This document shows, piece after piece, positions 18,536 to 27,432 of a DNA stretch of 64,000 bases; the first letter of the stretch is position 1, and each line of letters begins with the position of its first letter. Under the pieces are notes generated by a model, which was not told where the DNA came from, ran no database searches, and was given only the letters and a program-made list of their open reading frames with translations. This DNA is from Desulfobacteraceae bacterium (GTDB taxonomy: Bacteria; Desulfobacterota; Desulfobacteria; Desulfobacterales; UBA5852): positions 238,537 to 302,536 of the forward strand of contig JABZFP010000029.1 of assembly GCA_014237395.1 (NCBI GenBank), read 5' to 3'. The translations under genes were made by a program, and so were the position numbers.

Positions 18536-19419
18536 AAAACGAAGACCGTCAAAATCTTTACAAGCTTTTCCGGGACCATGGCGATGTGCTGGGCGCCCAT
18601 GGCACAGCGCTGGTATCGCTGGAGGCCTTTATCCGATCGATCCAGGACCTCAAGTGCCCTGCCGACAAACTTGAACCGCTGGTGACGGAACTCATTCAAT
18701 CCATCAAGAACGCCGAGCCCCAGATCACGCCCCTGGTGCATCTCATCGAAGACTTTGAAGCCGAGATGACCGGCCAATTCAGCGATGACCTTAAGGCCAC
18801 CAAGGCTAAAATCACCACCATTCTGAACGCCAAAATCGACCGGTTGAAAGATATCGGCGAGCAGATGACGGTCAGCGGCTTGAAGTGCATCGACCGCTAC
18901 GACGTGATTATCGTTTACTCCACCAGCGCATCCATTCGCGACACTCTTGTCAAGGCCCATAAGATCGGCAAACCCTTTGAGGTGTTAATCCTGAAACAGG
19001 ACTTCACCAAGACCCGCAAACTGATCTGGACCGCCTCCGGCGAAAAAATCGACCACGAGGTCATCCCGGAATACAACCTGAGCAACTTCATCACCAAGGC
19101 CAACAAGTTCTTCCTGGGTTCGATTTCCATCACGCCCGACAACAAGGCCGTCTGCCCCCTGGGATCGGCCGAGGTTGTCAGCCTCTGTCATCTGAACAAG
19201 ATTCCGGTTTATCTTTTCGCCAACAGTCTGAAGTTTTCCCACAAAGCCAGCGGTGCCCACAAAATACACGAAAAAAGGGAGAGTCGCATCGACGGCCAGA
19301 CCAGTTATTCCATGACCATCCACTCTCACTGTATCGTGGATTTGAACCATGTGGATTTCATCGTCCGGGAAGACGGCGTCATCCCCCGGGATGTGTTCTG
19401 TAAAAAAGCCGGCTGCTGA
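18532..19419 (+). CDS. IF-2B/eIF2B-alpha-like family protein, function unknown
   Basis: A 295-residue soluble protein. The first 130 residues are helical. The C-terminal half resembles the eIF2B-alpha/IF-2B Rossmann-like domain of sugar-phosphate isomerases: DVIIVYSTSASIRDTLVKAHK, PFEVLILKQD, FFLGSISITPDNKAVCPLGSAEVVSLCHLNKIPVYLFANS. The family match is by pattern only. The ATG overlaps the transporter stop by 4 bp, so the two proteins are very probably made together, which is unusual for this family. Confidence 0.6.
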   Translation: MKNEDRQNLYKLFRDHGDVLGAHGTALVSLEAFIRSIQDLKCPADKLEPLVTELIQSIKNAEPQITPLVHLIEDFEAEMTGQFSDDLKATKAKITTILNAKIDRLKDIGEQMTVSGLKCIDRYDVIIVYSTSASIRDTLVKAHKIGKPFEVLILKQDFTKTRKLIWTASGEKIDHEVIPEYNLSNFITKANKFFLGSISITPDNKAVCPLGSAEVVSLCHLNKIPVYLFANSLKFSHKASGAHKIHEKRESRIDGQTSYSMTIHSHCIVDLNHVDFIVREDGVIPRDVFCKKAGC

Positions 19420-19441
19420 TCCCTCCTTGATCCGCCTTATA

Positions 19442-19468
19442 AAGCCCCTGGCATCCCGCCAGGGGCTT
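19442..19468 (+). terminator. Intrinsic hairpin terminator after the transporter operon
   Basis: A perfect 10-bp stem (AAGCCCCTGG and CCAGGGGCTT) with a 7-nt loop, 22 bp after the stop codon. It is followed only by a short CATTTC tract. Confidence 0.75.
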
Positions 19469-20116
19469 CATTTCAGGCGAATACCCACCATTTCCTTCTT
19501 CCATAAATAGTATAAACGGCACGGCCGCACCCGGCGACGGCGGCTACCGGCATCAGGGTTTGCGGGCGCTCCGCACTCTTTTCCCCGCCGCTTCAGACTG
19601 ATCCGCATCACTCATGCGATATCATTATTGACATAGTTTCATCCCAATACGATAAGTGATTTTAAGCGTGTCCTTTGGCTGATTCGATTCCATAAAACCT
19701 TGTGTCCGAGCTCATCGCCGCACGGGCCGGGGTTCCGCCCTGAAAACCGGGGCCGGCGTCATTCGTGTACTGATATTCCGTCTGCTGGGCATGCCCCTGA
19801 GAAACCTGTTTACCATCGGGCAAGCCTACGCGGCCCTGACCATCATCGATGCGCAGCCGGGAGGCTTTCGGCTTCAGGCCCTGAACCTGCCCTTGCCCAT
19901 GCGCTAATCGCCGCGGCTTACTTGCCATCCTTCAGCCAACCCCTTTGGAATCAAAACAGGAGGCTACCGCCCAAACATGACAATCGATGGCGCTAAGATA
20001 TTTTTTTGAACCTTTCTATTCCGACACGCCACACACCCATACACGGTTTCTTTCGGCGGCATGACGCGTGGTCATGCCATTGACGTTAAACTTCTGAATG
20101 GAGGAACAACACGACT
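19469..20116. other. Long intergenic region with a degraded gene remnant
   Basis: Contains the phosphatase remnant at 19740-19907. The flanking parts show no open gene or clear structured RNA. A GGAGG lies about 14 nt before the start of the next CDS. Confidence 0.5.
19740..19907 (+). pseudogene. Remnant of a histidine-phosphatase (alpha-ribazole phosphatase-like) C-terminus
   Basis: In one frame the segment reads GAGVIRVLIFRLLGMPLRNL followed by FTIGQAYAALTIID and a short tail to a TAA at 19905. This resembles the C-terminal quarter of CobC/phosphoglycerate-mutase-like phosphatases (GGVIRVLL...LGMPL.N.F.I.QDY..L.IID). No catalytic RHG motif or start is found upstream, so the gene appears 5'-deleted. 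The resemblance is by eye. Confidence 0.5.
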
Positions 20117-21235
20117 ATGCACACCCACTTCGCACTGAACCTGAAACGTCATCTTCTGCTGGTAATGCTGATCTTCGTGCTCCCTGGTATTGCGATTGCT
20201 GCCGATGGACGAATGCTCAGCCCGTCACCCGTTAAAACGCTTAATCCCGCGGTTAAAAAGGTAACCGCGGCCGACAAAAACAAGTTCGCCTTGAAGCGGG
20301 AGGCCAAAATCCTCGCTATCGATTTCCGCACGGAGCCCAGCGGCCAATGGTTGTATACCTACAACGTCCAGAACACCGGGGCGGCCGTACTCGACCTGCG
20401 CGACATCCAGTTTAAAACCACCCAGGACCTCAGCAACGGCCAGCGGTTGCCGGTACACACCGTGACCCTCCCAACCGGCAATCCGCTCAACCCCGGTCAG
20501 ACGGTAACTGGGTGCTATGCCTGGAACCGCTGCAGCAACGCCACCCTGTTGCGGCTGGAGCTTTTTTATAAAGGCGCCCGTCTGGACGTTAAAACCGCCA
20601 GCGCCCCCCCTATCGATGTCAACATCACCAAGGCCGCACTTGATACGGATAAAAACACGTGGGGGGCTTCACTGAAAAACAATACCGGCAACGCCGTCAA
20701 AGTCGCCGTGCGACTGATATCCGATATGGCGAAAGCCGGCCAGGAAATTATCAAAGTCGTGCCGGCCAACGGCACCGCCAGTTGCAAAGGGCTTGCCGAT
20801 CTCAAGACGGTCAAAGGCGTCCAGGTCATTTTCAGGGATGAAAAGCCAGGCAATCAGCCGGGCTACGTGGTGCTGGACAACTACAGCCTGTCATCGGGCA
20901 TGACCATCGGCCACAGCCGGCCATCGAGCGACCGAACGAGCGTAAAAGCGACGGTAGAAAGCATCGTCTGGTACAGTGGAACCAAACAATGGGTGGCGAC
21001 GATCAAAAACAATACCGCCCTGCCGCTGCCCGTGGGGATTGCCGGATGGCCCCTTGAAAACGGCGTCCAGGGCATGACGATCTGGTCCAATGAAACCATA
21101 CCGGCCGGGAATACCGTCCAGCTGGTGGGCGATTATTCCGGCTATTCCGTCCCGCCGGGAACCCGGTTGAAAGTCCACGTGCTGCTGAAGCCGTCGAACA
21201 GCAAGGTCCACGAAAAAATCATCCCGCTGGACTAA
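20117..21235 (+). CDS. Exported protein with repeated beta-sandwich-like modules, function unknown
   Basis: A 372-residue protein with a signal peptide (RHLLLVMLIFVLPGIAIAA, cleavage near residue 29). Three related segments recur at spacings of about 105 residues: W78 LYTYNVQNTG, W182 GASLKNNTG and W292 VATIKNNTA, suggesting tandem Ig-like modules. No catalytic motif is visible. It lies directly upstream of another exported protein in the same direction. The family was not recognised. Confidence 0.7.
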   Translation: MHTHFALNLKRHLLLVMLIFVLPGIAIAADGRMLSPSPVKTLNPAVKKVTAADKNKFALKREAKILAIDFRTEPSGQWLYTYNVQNTGAAVLDLRDIQFKTTQDLSNGQRLPVHTVTLPTGNPLNPGQTVTGCYAWNRCSNATLLRLELFYKGARLDVKTASAPPIDVNITKAALDTDKNTWGASLKNNTGNAVKVAVRLISDMAKAGQEIIKVVPANGTASCKGLADLKTVKGVQVIFRDEKPGNQPGYVVLDNYSLSSGMTIGHSRPSSDRTSVKATVESIVWYSGTKQWVATIKNNTALPLPVGIAGWPLENGVQGMTIWSNETIPAGNTVQLVGDYSGYSVPPGTRLKVHVLLKPSNSKVHEKIIPLD

Positions 21236-21244
21236 AAAAGACAA

Positions 21245-21278
21245 GCGGCGGGCCGGGGACGATACTCAGGCCCGCCGC
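21245..21278. other. Perfect hairpin between the two exported-protein genes
   Basis: Arms GCGGCGGGCC (21245-21254) and GGCCCGCCGC (21269-21278) form a perfect 10-bp stem with a 14-nt loop. There is no U-tract on the plus strand, so it may protect mRNA or act as a weak attenuator. On the minus strand it is followed by a T-rich run. Confidence 0.55.
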
Positions 21279-21313
21279 GGAAAAACCGTCGAACCGAAGA
21301 AAGGAATCTTCCC

Positions 21314-23551
21314 ATGCTCCGCCACACGCGCTTCCTTCTTATTGTCGCACTCTTGCTGGCCGTTTCCGGGATGACCCATGCCGCCTCGACCACCCCCAAG
21401 GTACCGGCGACGGGAATCGGCGTGTCATCCGGGGCGGCGCCATCTTCGACCGCCCCCAAAGCGCCGGCCCAACGCAATCCGGCCATCGAAAAAACCACCG
21501 CGCCGCCGCCCGCAGCATTGCCAAAGGCGACAGCGCTTTCCATTAGACGCATCTATGCCGAATCCAATTTCCTTCGCGTCGTCATCGGAAGCAGCACGGG
21601 CGCCCCTCTCACTCCCGCTGTTTTCAACGGCATGCACCTCAAGCTGTCGGCGCCGGTCCATCCTATCAACACCGATTTGCGGCTGACCGATCTGCTGAAG
21701 CACAAGCACACCCGCACCCGTGCCAATGAGGTCGATTTTTTCACCGGTGTCCCCTTCAACCGGACCGGAAGGGTATCGGCGACGCTCTATGCCGGGGCCT
21801 GGCATACGGACAAGTCAATGCACGTCACCGTTGTCGGCCAACCGAAAAAATTGGAGGCCCGTCCGCAGCCGCCTGCGGCGATGGGCAGCACCACCACTGC
21901 CGCCCCCACCTCTCGGATGGCAACCACGATGACACCGGTCAACGGCCTGGCACCGGCTGAATCCAAGCGACCTGCCGCCACAGTGCGGGCCCGCCGCATG
22001 GCAGACGGCGCAACGCATCCCATGACGGCCTTTATGGACAGCGGCATTCGATTCATCCGACCCACGGAATCCAGCCATGTTTTGCCGGGCGAAACCCTTC
22101 GGGTGCAATACCAGTTTACCCGCGTCGCGTCGGAAGGCGACATCATCTTCGAACTGGTGGATGGCGCCAACATCGTGCTGCGCACCACCCGCCCCTACGT
22201 CCCGCCCGCCTCCGGAGAGCCGGACGGCGAGACGGTCACGTTCGTCTGGGATCTCCCGGATGACCTTGAAACCGGCCAGAATTATTTTATCCTGGCCACG
22301 CGCGAAACGGCCTTCGGCATGAGTTCCAGTTTTTCCATCGGCGAAACCACGGGACGCAAACTCGTTCCCGCCCCCCGGGAAGTTGATCCTATCCAGGTCC
22401 AGACGCCACGCACAAGGGGACTGGCCGACCCCTTGGTGGTCCGAAGTTTCGAAACGGATATCACCTGGACCATGCCGGGCGACATGAGCCTCTTTAGCTG
22501 TTCCAACCGGGTCAACCTCTATGCCGTACGCCAGGCCGACGGGCAGGAAAGCCGGATTCGCACAAACGTCGATTGTGACGATGGTGATAATACGATCCGC
22601 TGGCAGCCGGATGCCGGCATGACACCGGGTCGCTATCGCATCCGGGTCGTCGCCGAAGACGGCTGCCAGGGAGAAAGCGGCATCTTCCGCATCGATGCCT
22701 GCGACTATGCCATCGAATCCGTTGCCATTAACGGCGCCGGCAGCCTCGAAGCCGGTATCGACGTGCGGGAGCATTCGACCGTCTCGGGCACCTTCGATGT
22801 GCGTGTTCGCTGGAACGGCATACCGGTTCCGGCCAACCTGCCGCCTGGGACGTCCTGGGACAATCGCCTGACCGTACTGAGCGCCCTTACCGGTGCCAAT
22901 ATCACCCATCCGGCCGAGGGGGCCTCATTTACGTACCGGGACAGGCCCGCTGACGATGGCATCCTCTTGGTCCGGGTGCCATTTTCCTTCCCCCGCGACG
23001 ACATCCCCACCATGCGCCGCGGCCGTCACCTTCCGCTGGAATTCCGGCTTCAGCCTTTCGGCGCCAGCATCGACAGCGATCCAACCAACAACACCTTTAA
23101 TGGCGAATTGCGCGTTTTAGGCGCTACCGACAACGACCTGCGAATCGGCATCTACCCGTCGGACTTCAATCTGACCCGCCGCAGCCGGGCCGCCTGGTCA
23201 GCGCCTGTCTGGCACTGCACCTTTACCCAGGAGGTCAACCTGACCAACCTTGCGGTAACCGACGCAGGGGGGCCCGCCGGCACCCTGACCACGGTTCCCT
23301 GCCGCTGGGAGATGCAATACCGCAATGACGGCAGTGGGGACTTCAGGACTTTCGAGAGCGGCAGTTTCACAATGGAGAATGTTCTTGGAGGCGCGTGGGT
23401 CGCGAAGAACATCGAGGGGCACTTCCAGGTGAATCCTGACATCACCGATCGCACCTATCGGCTCATGGTCATCGCCGACCCGGACCAGACCCTGCTGGAC
23501 CCCAACCGCAGCAACAACAGGGCGACCGTTCCCTTCCGGCTGCCGGACTGA
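21314..23551 (+). CDS. Large exported protein with CARDB-like/Ig-like modules
   Basis: A 745-residue protein with a signal peptide (FLLIVALLLAVSGMTHAAS, cleavage near 23) and a Pro/Thr/Ala-rich linker to about residue 75. A Kre9/KNH-like Ig segment follows (IRFIRPTESSHVLPGETLRV near 243). Several beta-rich modules come next, containing Cys residues in their second half (FSCSNRVNLY, NVDCDDGDN, EDGCQGESGIFRIDACDY). The C-terminus (LLDPNRSNNRATVPFRLP) looks like a CARDB adhesion module. No enzyme motif is seen. An AAGGA lies 8 nt before the ATG. It is probably a periplasmic or surface partner of the preceding protein. Confidence 0.7.
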   Translation: MLRHTRFLLIVALLLAVSGMTHAASTTPKVPATGIGVSSGAAPSSTAPKAPAQRNPAIEKTTAPPPAALPKATALSIRRIYAESNFLRVVIGSSTGAPLTPAVFNGMHLKLSAPVHPINTDLRLTDLLKHKHTRTRANEVDFFTGVPFNRTGRVSATLYAGAWHTDKSMHVTVVGQPKKLEARPQPPAAMGSTTTAAPTSRMATTMTPVNGLAPAESKRPAATVRARRMADGATHPMTAFMDSGIRFIRPTESSHVLPGETLRVQYQFTRVASEGDIIFELVDGANIVLRTTRPYVPPASGEPDGETVTFVWDLPDDLETGQNYFILATRETAFGMSSSFSIGETTGRKLVPAPREVDPIQVQTPRTRGLADPLVVRSFETDITWTMPGDMSLFSCSNRVNLYAVRQADGQESRIRTNVDCDDGDNTIRWQPDAGMTPGRYRIRVVAEDGCQGESGIFRIDACDYAIESVAINGAGSLEAGIDVREHSTVSGTFDVRVRWNGIPVPANLPPGTSWDNRLTVLSALTGANITHPAEGASFTYRDRPADDGILLVRVPFSFPRDDIPTMRRGRHLPLEFRLQPFGASIDSDPTNNTFNGELRVLGATDNDLRIGIYPSDFNLTRRSRAAWSAPVWHCTFTQEVNLTNLAVTDAGGPAGTLTTVPCRWEMQYRNDGSGDFRTFESGSFTMENVLGGAWVAKNIEGHFQVNPDITDRTYRLMVIADPDQTLLDPNRSNNRATVPFRLPD

Positions 23552-23560
23552 CAAGGTTGA

Positions 23561-23590
23561 TAAGGAAGGCGGCCGCGGCCGCCTTCCTTA
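23561..23590. terminator. 30-bp perfect palindrome, bidirectional terminator
   Basis: The 30 bases form an uninterrupted perfect palindrome between convergent genes. The arm begins TAAGGAAGGCGGCC. It ends the exported-protein transcript on one side, and its TTA supplies the stop codon of the minus-strand GGDEF gene. Confidence 0.75.
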
Positions 23591-25066
23591 CCGATATGTC
23601 CGGACACCGTCTTTGCCCCGGGCCTTCATGGCAAACAGCGCTTGATCCGCGAAGGCGAGCAGTTCTCCGGCATCCCGGGCCTGCCCGGGATAGACGGCCA
23701 CCCCCATGCTGGCTTTTAGCTGGACCTGGAGGCCCTGTTGCTGCAGGTAAACCGCATTCCGAATATGCTGTTGAATATCCAGGGCCTTGGCCTCGGCCTG
23801 ATCGAGGCCGCAATCCGGCAGCACCACCACGAATTCATCACCGGCATAGGCTACCGCATAGGCCGGCGGCGCCAAGGATTGATGGATTGTGGCGGCCACC
23901 TCTTTGATCACCTGGCTGCCGTGAAGGTGGCCGTGGGCGTCCACGAGTTGTTTGAAATTGTCCAGATCCATAAATATCAGTGATATCCCGCTGTAGTCAT
24001 AGCGGCCCGACGAAATCAGATCCGGCAAGGACTGGTAGAGGAAGCGCCGGTTGTAGAGCCCCGTCAATGTGTCGTGCAGAGCCATTTCGCGAAACCGTCG
24101 CTCACTGTCCCGCAGGGCTTCTTCGGCCGCCTTGCGTTCGGTGATGTCGACCAGGGTGATGACCAGCCGCGAGAGCGTATCTTCATGGCCCGAAACCGCC
24201 AGGCTTTTGGATAAAACCGTCTTGCGCTTGCCTTTGAGCGAGGTGATCACCCGTTCCCGCTCCCGGCCGATATCGCCTCCGGCAATCATGAGAATGACTT
24301 CCCGCGCCATTTTCAGGAATTCATCCGGATCTCCCTCGGGTGCCCCGAACGACAGTTCCTGCCGGTTGTCCGCTTCGACCAACGCCATGAAGGCTTTATT
24401 GAAATCCGCTGTCTGCACCAGCTGCATGCAGTGCCGAATTTCGTCCGGATTCTCATCCAGATAGGCGTTTAAATCGTCGACGCCCTGCTCCCGCAACGCT
24501 TCGATATACCGCTTGAGTTGAGAGGCATCTCTTTCGATCATGGCCACCGGGGCGGAATGAAACAGCACGTGATAGCGGTGGTCGCTTTCCCGGACAGCTT
24601 CAGCCGCGTGTTTCATGACGGAGAAGTCTTCGACAAAGACAATGGCGCCATCGGCCGTGCCGGTATCATTCAGCACCGGGCTCATGTGAAACCGCAGTTC
24701 CAGGCACTCGTCCTGACGGTTGATGCAGGGGTGGGCCTTGATCGCCGGTCGGCCCGTCTTCAGGCATTGGCGCAAGTCATCGCTGACACCGGCCGCCACA
24801 AATACCGCCAGGTCAAATGCGCTGGCGTCAGGGGGGATCGGCCCGTCCGGCCAGCCGATAATCGTCCGTATTTTGTTGTTGAGCCCGGTAATCTGCCCGG
24901 TGCGATCGAGGGTGAAAATGCCGAAGGGGGCGCTGTCTCCCAGCATCCGATTGCGCTGTTCGATCTCGGCCAGCGTCGTCTCAAGTTGCGCGCAGCGTGA
25001 CCGCAGAGCGCTCAGATCCTCAAGCGTCGTCTTGCCATCGTTGTCGCGCACTGGTTTCGCAGCCAT
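23588..25066 (-). CDS. PAS-domain diguanylate cyclase (GGDEF)
   Basis: A cytoplasmic protein of about 492 residues with an N-terminal coiled coil (ALRSRCAQLETTLAEIEQRN). A PAS-like sensor follows at SAPFGIFTLDRTGQITGLNN, then a second PAS-like segment at YHVLFHSAPVAMIERD. The C-terminal GGDEF domain carries HDTLTGLYNRRFLYQSL and the active-site loop AYAGDEFVVVLPD (AGDEF variant of GGDEF). It probably makes cyclic-di-GMP in response to a signal. No transmembrane segment is visible. The upstream frame starts at 25084, but AGAGGT before the ATG at 25066 supports this start. Confidence 0.88.
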   Translation of the reverse strand: MAAKPVRDNDGKTTLEDLSALRSRCAQLETTLAEIEQRNRMLGDSAPFGIFTLDRTGQITGLNNKIRTIIGWPDGPIPPDASAFDLAVFVAAGVSDDLRQCLKTGRPAIKAHPCINRQDECLELRFHMSPVLNDTGTADGAIVFVEDFSVMKHAAEAVRESDHRYHVLFHSAPVAMIERDASQLKRYIEALREQGVDDLNAYLDENPDEIRHCMQLVQTADFNKAFMALVEADNRQELSFGAPEGDPDEFLKMAREVILMIAGGDIGRERERVITSLKGKRKTVLSKSLAVSGHEDTLSRLVITLVDITERKAAEEALRDSERRFREMALHDTLTGLYNRRFLYQSLPDLISSGRYDYSGISLIFMDLDNFKQLVDAHGHLHGSQVIKEVAATIHQSLAPPAYAVAYAGDEFVVVLPDCGLDQAEAKALDIQQHIRNAVYLQQQGLQVQLKASMGVAVYPGQARDAGELLAFADQALFAMKARGKDGVRTYR

Positions 25067-25177
25067 GACCACCTCTCGTTCCATATTGTCAGAATCTTAA
25101 AGCACAACGGTCAGATGAGCAGGATGTTAACCATGGGAGCCGCATAAGACATTCGTCCTGAACGGATTCCGATAGTG

Positions 25178-25246
25178 CTACTGCAGATATTTCGTGGCAA
25201 TCCGATCGATCGTTCCGTCCGCTTTCATGCTAAAGGCCATCGCCAT
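25178..25246 (-). pseudogene. Possible 3' remnant of a solute-binding protein gene (22 codons)
   Basis: A short reading frame after a GAGAGGAGCG site encodes MAMAFSMKADGTIDRIATKY and two more residues. The ending resembles the C-terminus of periplasmic ABC-transporter substrate-binding proteins (DGT.D.I..KY). It could equally be a chance ORF. Confidence 0.25.
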
Positions 25247-25265
25247 GACGCTCCTCTCCAGGCGC

Positions 25266-26747
25266 CTATTGCGTTGAAGCCTCCATGTCGCCTAACAGAT
25301 CGGGATCGATCGAAACAACATAGTAAATGCCGTTAATATTGGCGATGGTGTCTCTTATGAACTCCTGCATGGCGTCTTTGGCATAATCCTGATCCCTCAG
25401 GTCCATGATTTCCCGCCTCAGTGACAGAATCAGGGATTCCCTGGGTGATTTATAGATGGCAACCCCGCCAAAGACATTCCAATGCCGGCTTTTATCAGAC
25501 CCATCTTCCTTATTGCCGGGCAGCAGGAAATTTTCCAGCGCAATCGAACCGGGCAGGAGGTCTTTCGGTATACTTTTGACCCATCCCAACGGAATCCTCA
25601 CGGCTTCATCAAGCAGACCGGCAGCCGCTTTTTTATCGTTGTCCTTTATTGCCAGCGCTTCACGAAATAACAGAACCATGGGCAAATTGTGGTTTTGAAG
25701 CTGGATATCCGTATGCTTGGGTGTCGTGCGGGAAACGGCCCGCAGGTAGCGACGGTCGTATTGAGCATACAGCACCAGCTTTTTGAAGTCTTCCGCCCGG
25801 GTCTTGCTTTTATAGGCCTGCCACTCGGCCCGGTCCAGATAATTTTCCAGATCTTTGTAATCCCGTGGCGGGGGCAGGGCATCCAGTTCGACCGCGATGT
25901 CCAATGTCGATTGAAGAGCCGCTTCGATGCGCTTCAATATGTCCTGATAGGGGAGGCCGCCTGCTTCAAATGCTTGATAGGCCTCGGAAACCAGCAGATC
26001 CCGCAGCTTATCGCGAAAATACAGAATCTGCCGGATAAAATCCGATTGGGTCTGCGTCGTCAGCGTTTCCGCATCTTCGACCAGGCTGATCAATTCGAGC
26101 AGCAGCTCATGATAGGCTTTTTTCGAAAACAGGGTCTCGCAATGCCTGATCTTCCGGGTGACGTATTGCCGCTCCAGTTCCGTCAGGTGGTTTGCGCGAA
26201 TGGCATGGGCCCGCGAGAAGCGAAGCGCTTCGTCGTAGATTTCAAGAAGCAGTTGTTCTTGGTATGAAGCGGTGGACCGGCTACCTGTCAGTTCCCGTAG
26301 AAAAGATAACGGTGCCGTATCAACGGCGTCATACGCCAGCAAAAACAGCGGCCGCTGCGCATATTCGTAGGTTGGCAGGTATTTGAACAGTTCCCGCGGT
26401 CTTGGAAATGGGGCGCCCTTTGCCTTCGCGCGCTGTTCGGCAAGATAGGGATCCGCATCGTGGTAAATGGCATCTAAAAAGACCCGGTCTTCGCTGTCGA
26501 TCATGCCGTTCCTGTTCAGATCCATCTTCAACAGGGTCAGGCCGTCCGCCCGAAAAGGATTGGCGAGGACCGCGTTCAGAGCCGCCCGGTCTTTCGCATC
26601 CCATCGGTTGTCATTGTTGAGATCGCCCAGCATGATCAATTCCGAGGAAATATCGACACGATTCACCGGGAGGTAGAAATAGGCTCCGGACATGGCGACG
26701 ACCGCCACCAGGATGACCCCGATGGCAATTTTCAATAAATGGCGCAT
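25266..26747 (-). CDS. Membrane-anchored protein with paired EF-hand/dockerin-like calcium motifs
   Basis: A protein of about 493 residues. An N-terminal membrane anchor or uncleaved signal (HLLKIAIGVILVAVVAMSGA) precedes two dockerin/EF-hand-type loops, LGDLNNDNRWDAKDRAALN and KMDLNRNGMIDSEDRVFLD, with Asp/Asn at calcium-ligand positions. The remaining 400 residues are helical and match no family I recognise. Such paired loops in dockerins bind cohesins, but no cohesin is seen nearby. A CGGAG site before the ATG at 26747 fixes the start, although the frame extends to 26843. Confidence 0.7.
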   Translation of the reverse strand: MRHLLKIAIGVILVAVVAMSGAYFYLPVNRVDISSELIMLGDLNNDNRWDAKDRAALNAVLANPFRADGLTLLKMDLNRNGMIDSEDRVFLDAIYHDADPYLAEQRAKAKGAPFPRPRELFKYLPTYEYAQRPLFLLAYDAVDTAPLSFLRELTGSRSTASYQEQLLLEIYDEALRFSRAHAIRANHLTELERQYVTRKIRHCETLFSKKAYHELLLELISLVEDAETLTTQTQSDFIRQILYFRDKLRDLLVSEAYQAFEAGGLPYQDILKRIEAALQSTLDIAVELDALPPPRDYKDLENYLDRAEWQAYKSKTRAEDFKKLVLYAQYDRRYLRAVSRTTPKHTDIQLQNHNLPMVLLFREALAIKDNDKKAAAGLLDEAVRIPLGWVKSIPKDLLPGSIALENFLLPGNKEDGSDKSRHWNVFGGVAIYKSPRESLILSLRREIMDLRDQDYAKDAMQEFIRDTIANINGIYYVVSIDPDLLGDMEASTQ

Positions 26748-26790
26748 GCTTGCTCCGCTAATCGCCCTGGTTCGACCGTCAAAACCTGAA

Positions 26791-27210
26791 TCATGGATTC
26801 CCCGTTTTTGAATAGGCGTGGTCACAGACCTTTTCGTCGGCATCGAAATCGATCACTTCTTTCGCCGCACGAAAGGCATCGACCCCCGCCGGCACACCGC
26901 AATAGACCGTCGCCTGTAAAAGCACGTCTTGAATTTCTTCTACCGTGCATCCGTTGCGCAGGGCCCCGCGAACATGCAGTTTGATTTCCGCCGGCGCTTT
27001 GAGAGCGGCCAGGATGGCGATCGTCACCAGGCTGCGCGTCTTTTTGGAAATCGCGTCGCGCGTCCATACTTCTCCCCAGCAGTTCTCCGTCACCAGGTCC
27101 TGCAGCGGATTGGTGAATTCGGTGGCACCAGCCAGAGCCTTGTCCACGTATTCATCCCCCAGCACTTCCCGCCTTACCGCCAAGCCCTTTTCATATTTTT
27201 CACGATTCAT
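26791..27210 (-). CDS. Carboxymuconolactone decarboxylase (AhpD-like) family protein
   Basis: A 139-residue all-helical CMD-family protein with the PcaC-type pattern GDEYVDKALAGATEFTNPLQ, ISKKTRSLVTIAILAAL, EIKLHVRGALRNGCTVEEIQDVLLQATVYCGVPAGVDAFR. It lacks the CxxC of AhpD peroxidase partners, having isolated Cys at GCT and YCG instead. This points to a PcaC-like decarboxylase fold rather than a redox partner. The substrate is unknown. An AAAGGA site precedes the ATG at 27210. Confidence 0.88.
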   Translation of the reverse strand: MNREKYEKGLAVRREVLGDEYVDKALAGATEFTNPLQDLVTENCWGEVWTRDAISKKTRSLVTIAILAALKAPAEIKLHVRGALRNGCTVEEIQDVLLQATVYCGVPAGVDAFRAAKEVIDFDADEKVCDHAYSKTGNP

Positions 27211-27432
27211 GGGTATCGTTTCCTTTGCTTGTGTCCGGATGGGCCGACGCATGGACGCGTTTTCGATTTAATGCCTATTGCGAAAATCGAAATACCATAT
27301 GACGCTTCAATCTGGTCGCAGCGGCACTGTCGCTGATCGAGGAAAAAAGCCTCGCAATCGATGGCGTCCGTCGAGGGGCGGCAACCCTTACGCTGTATTA
27401 CCGTCCTCAGGTGCTCCGGGTCAATTGGTCAT

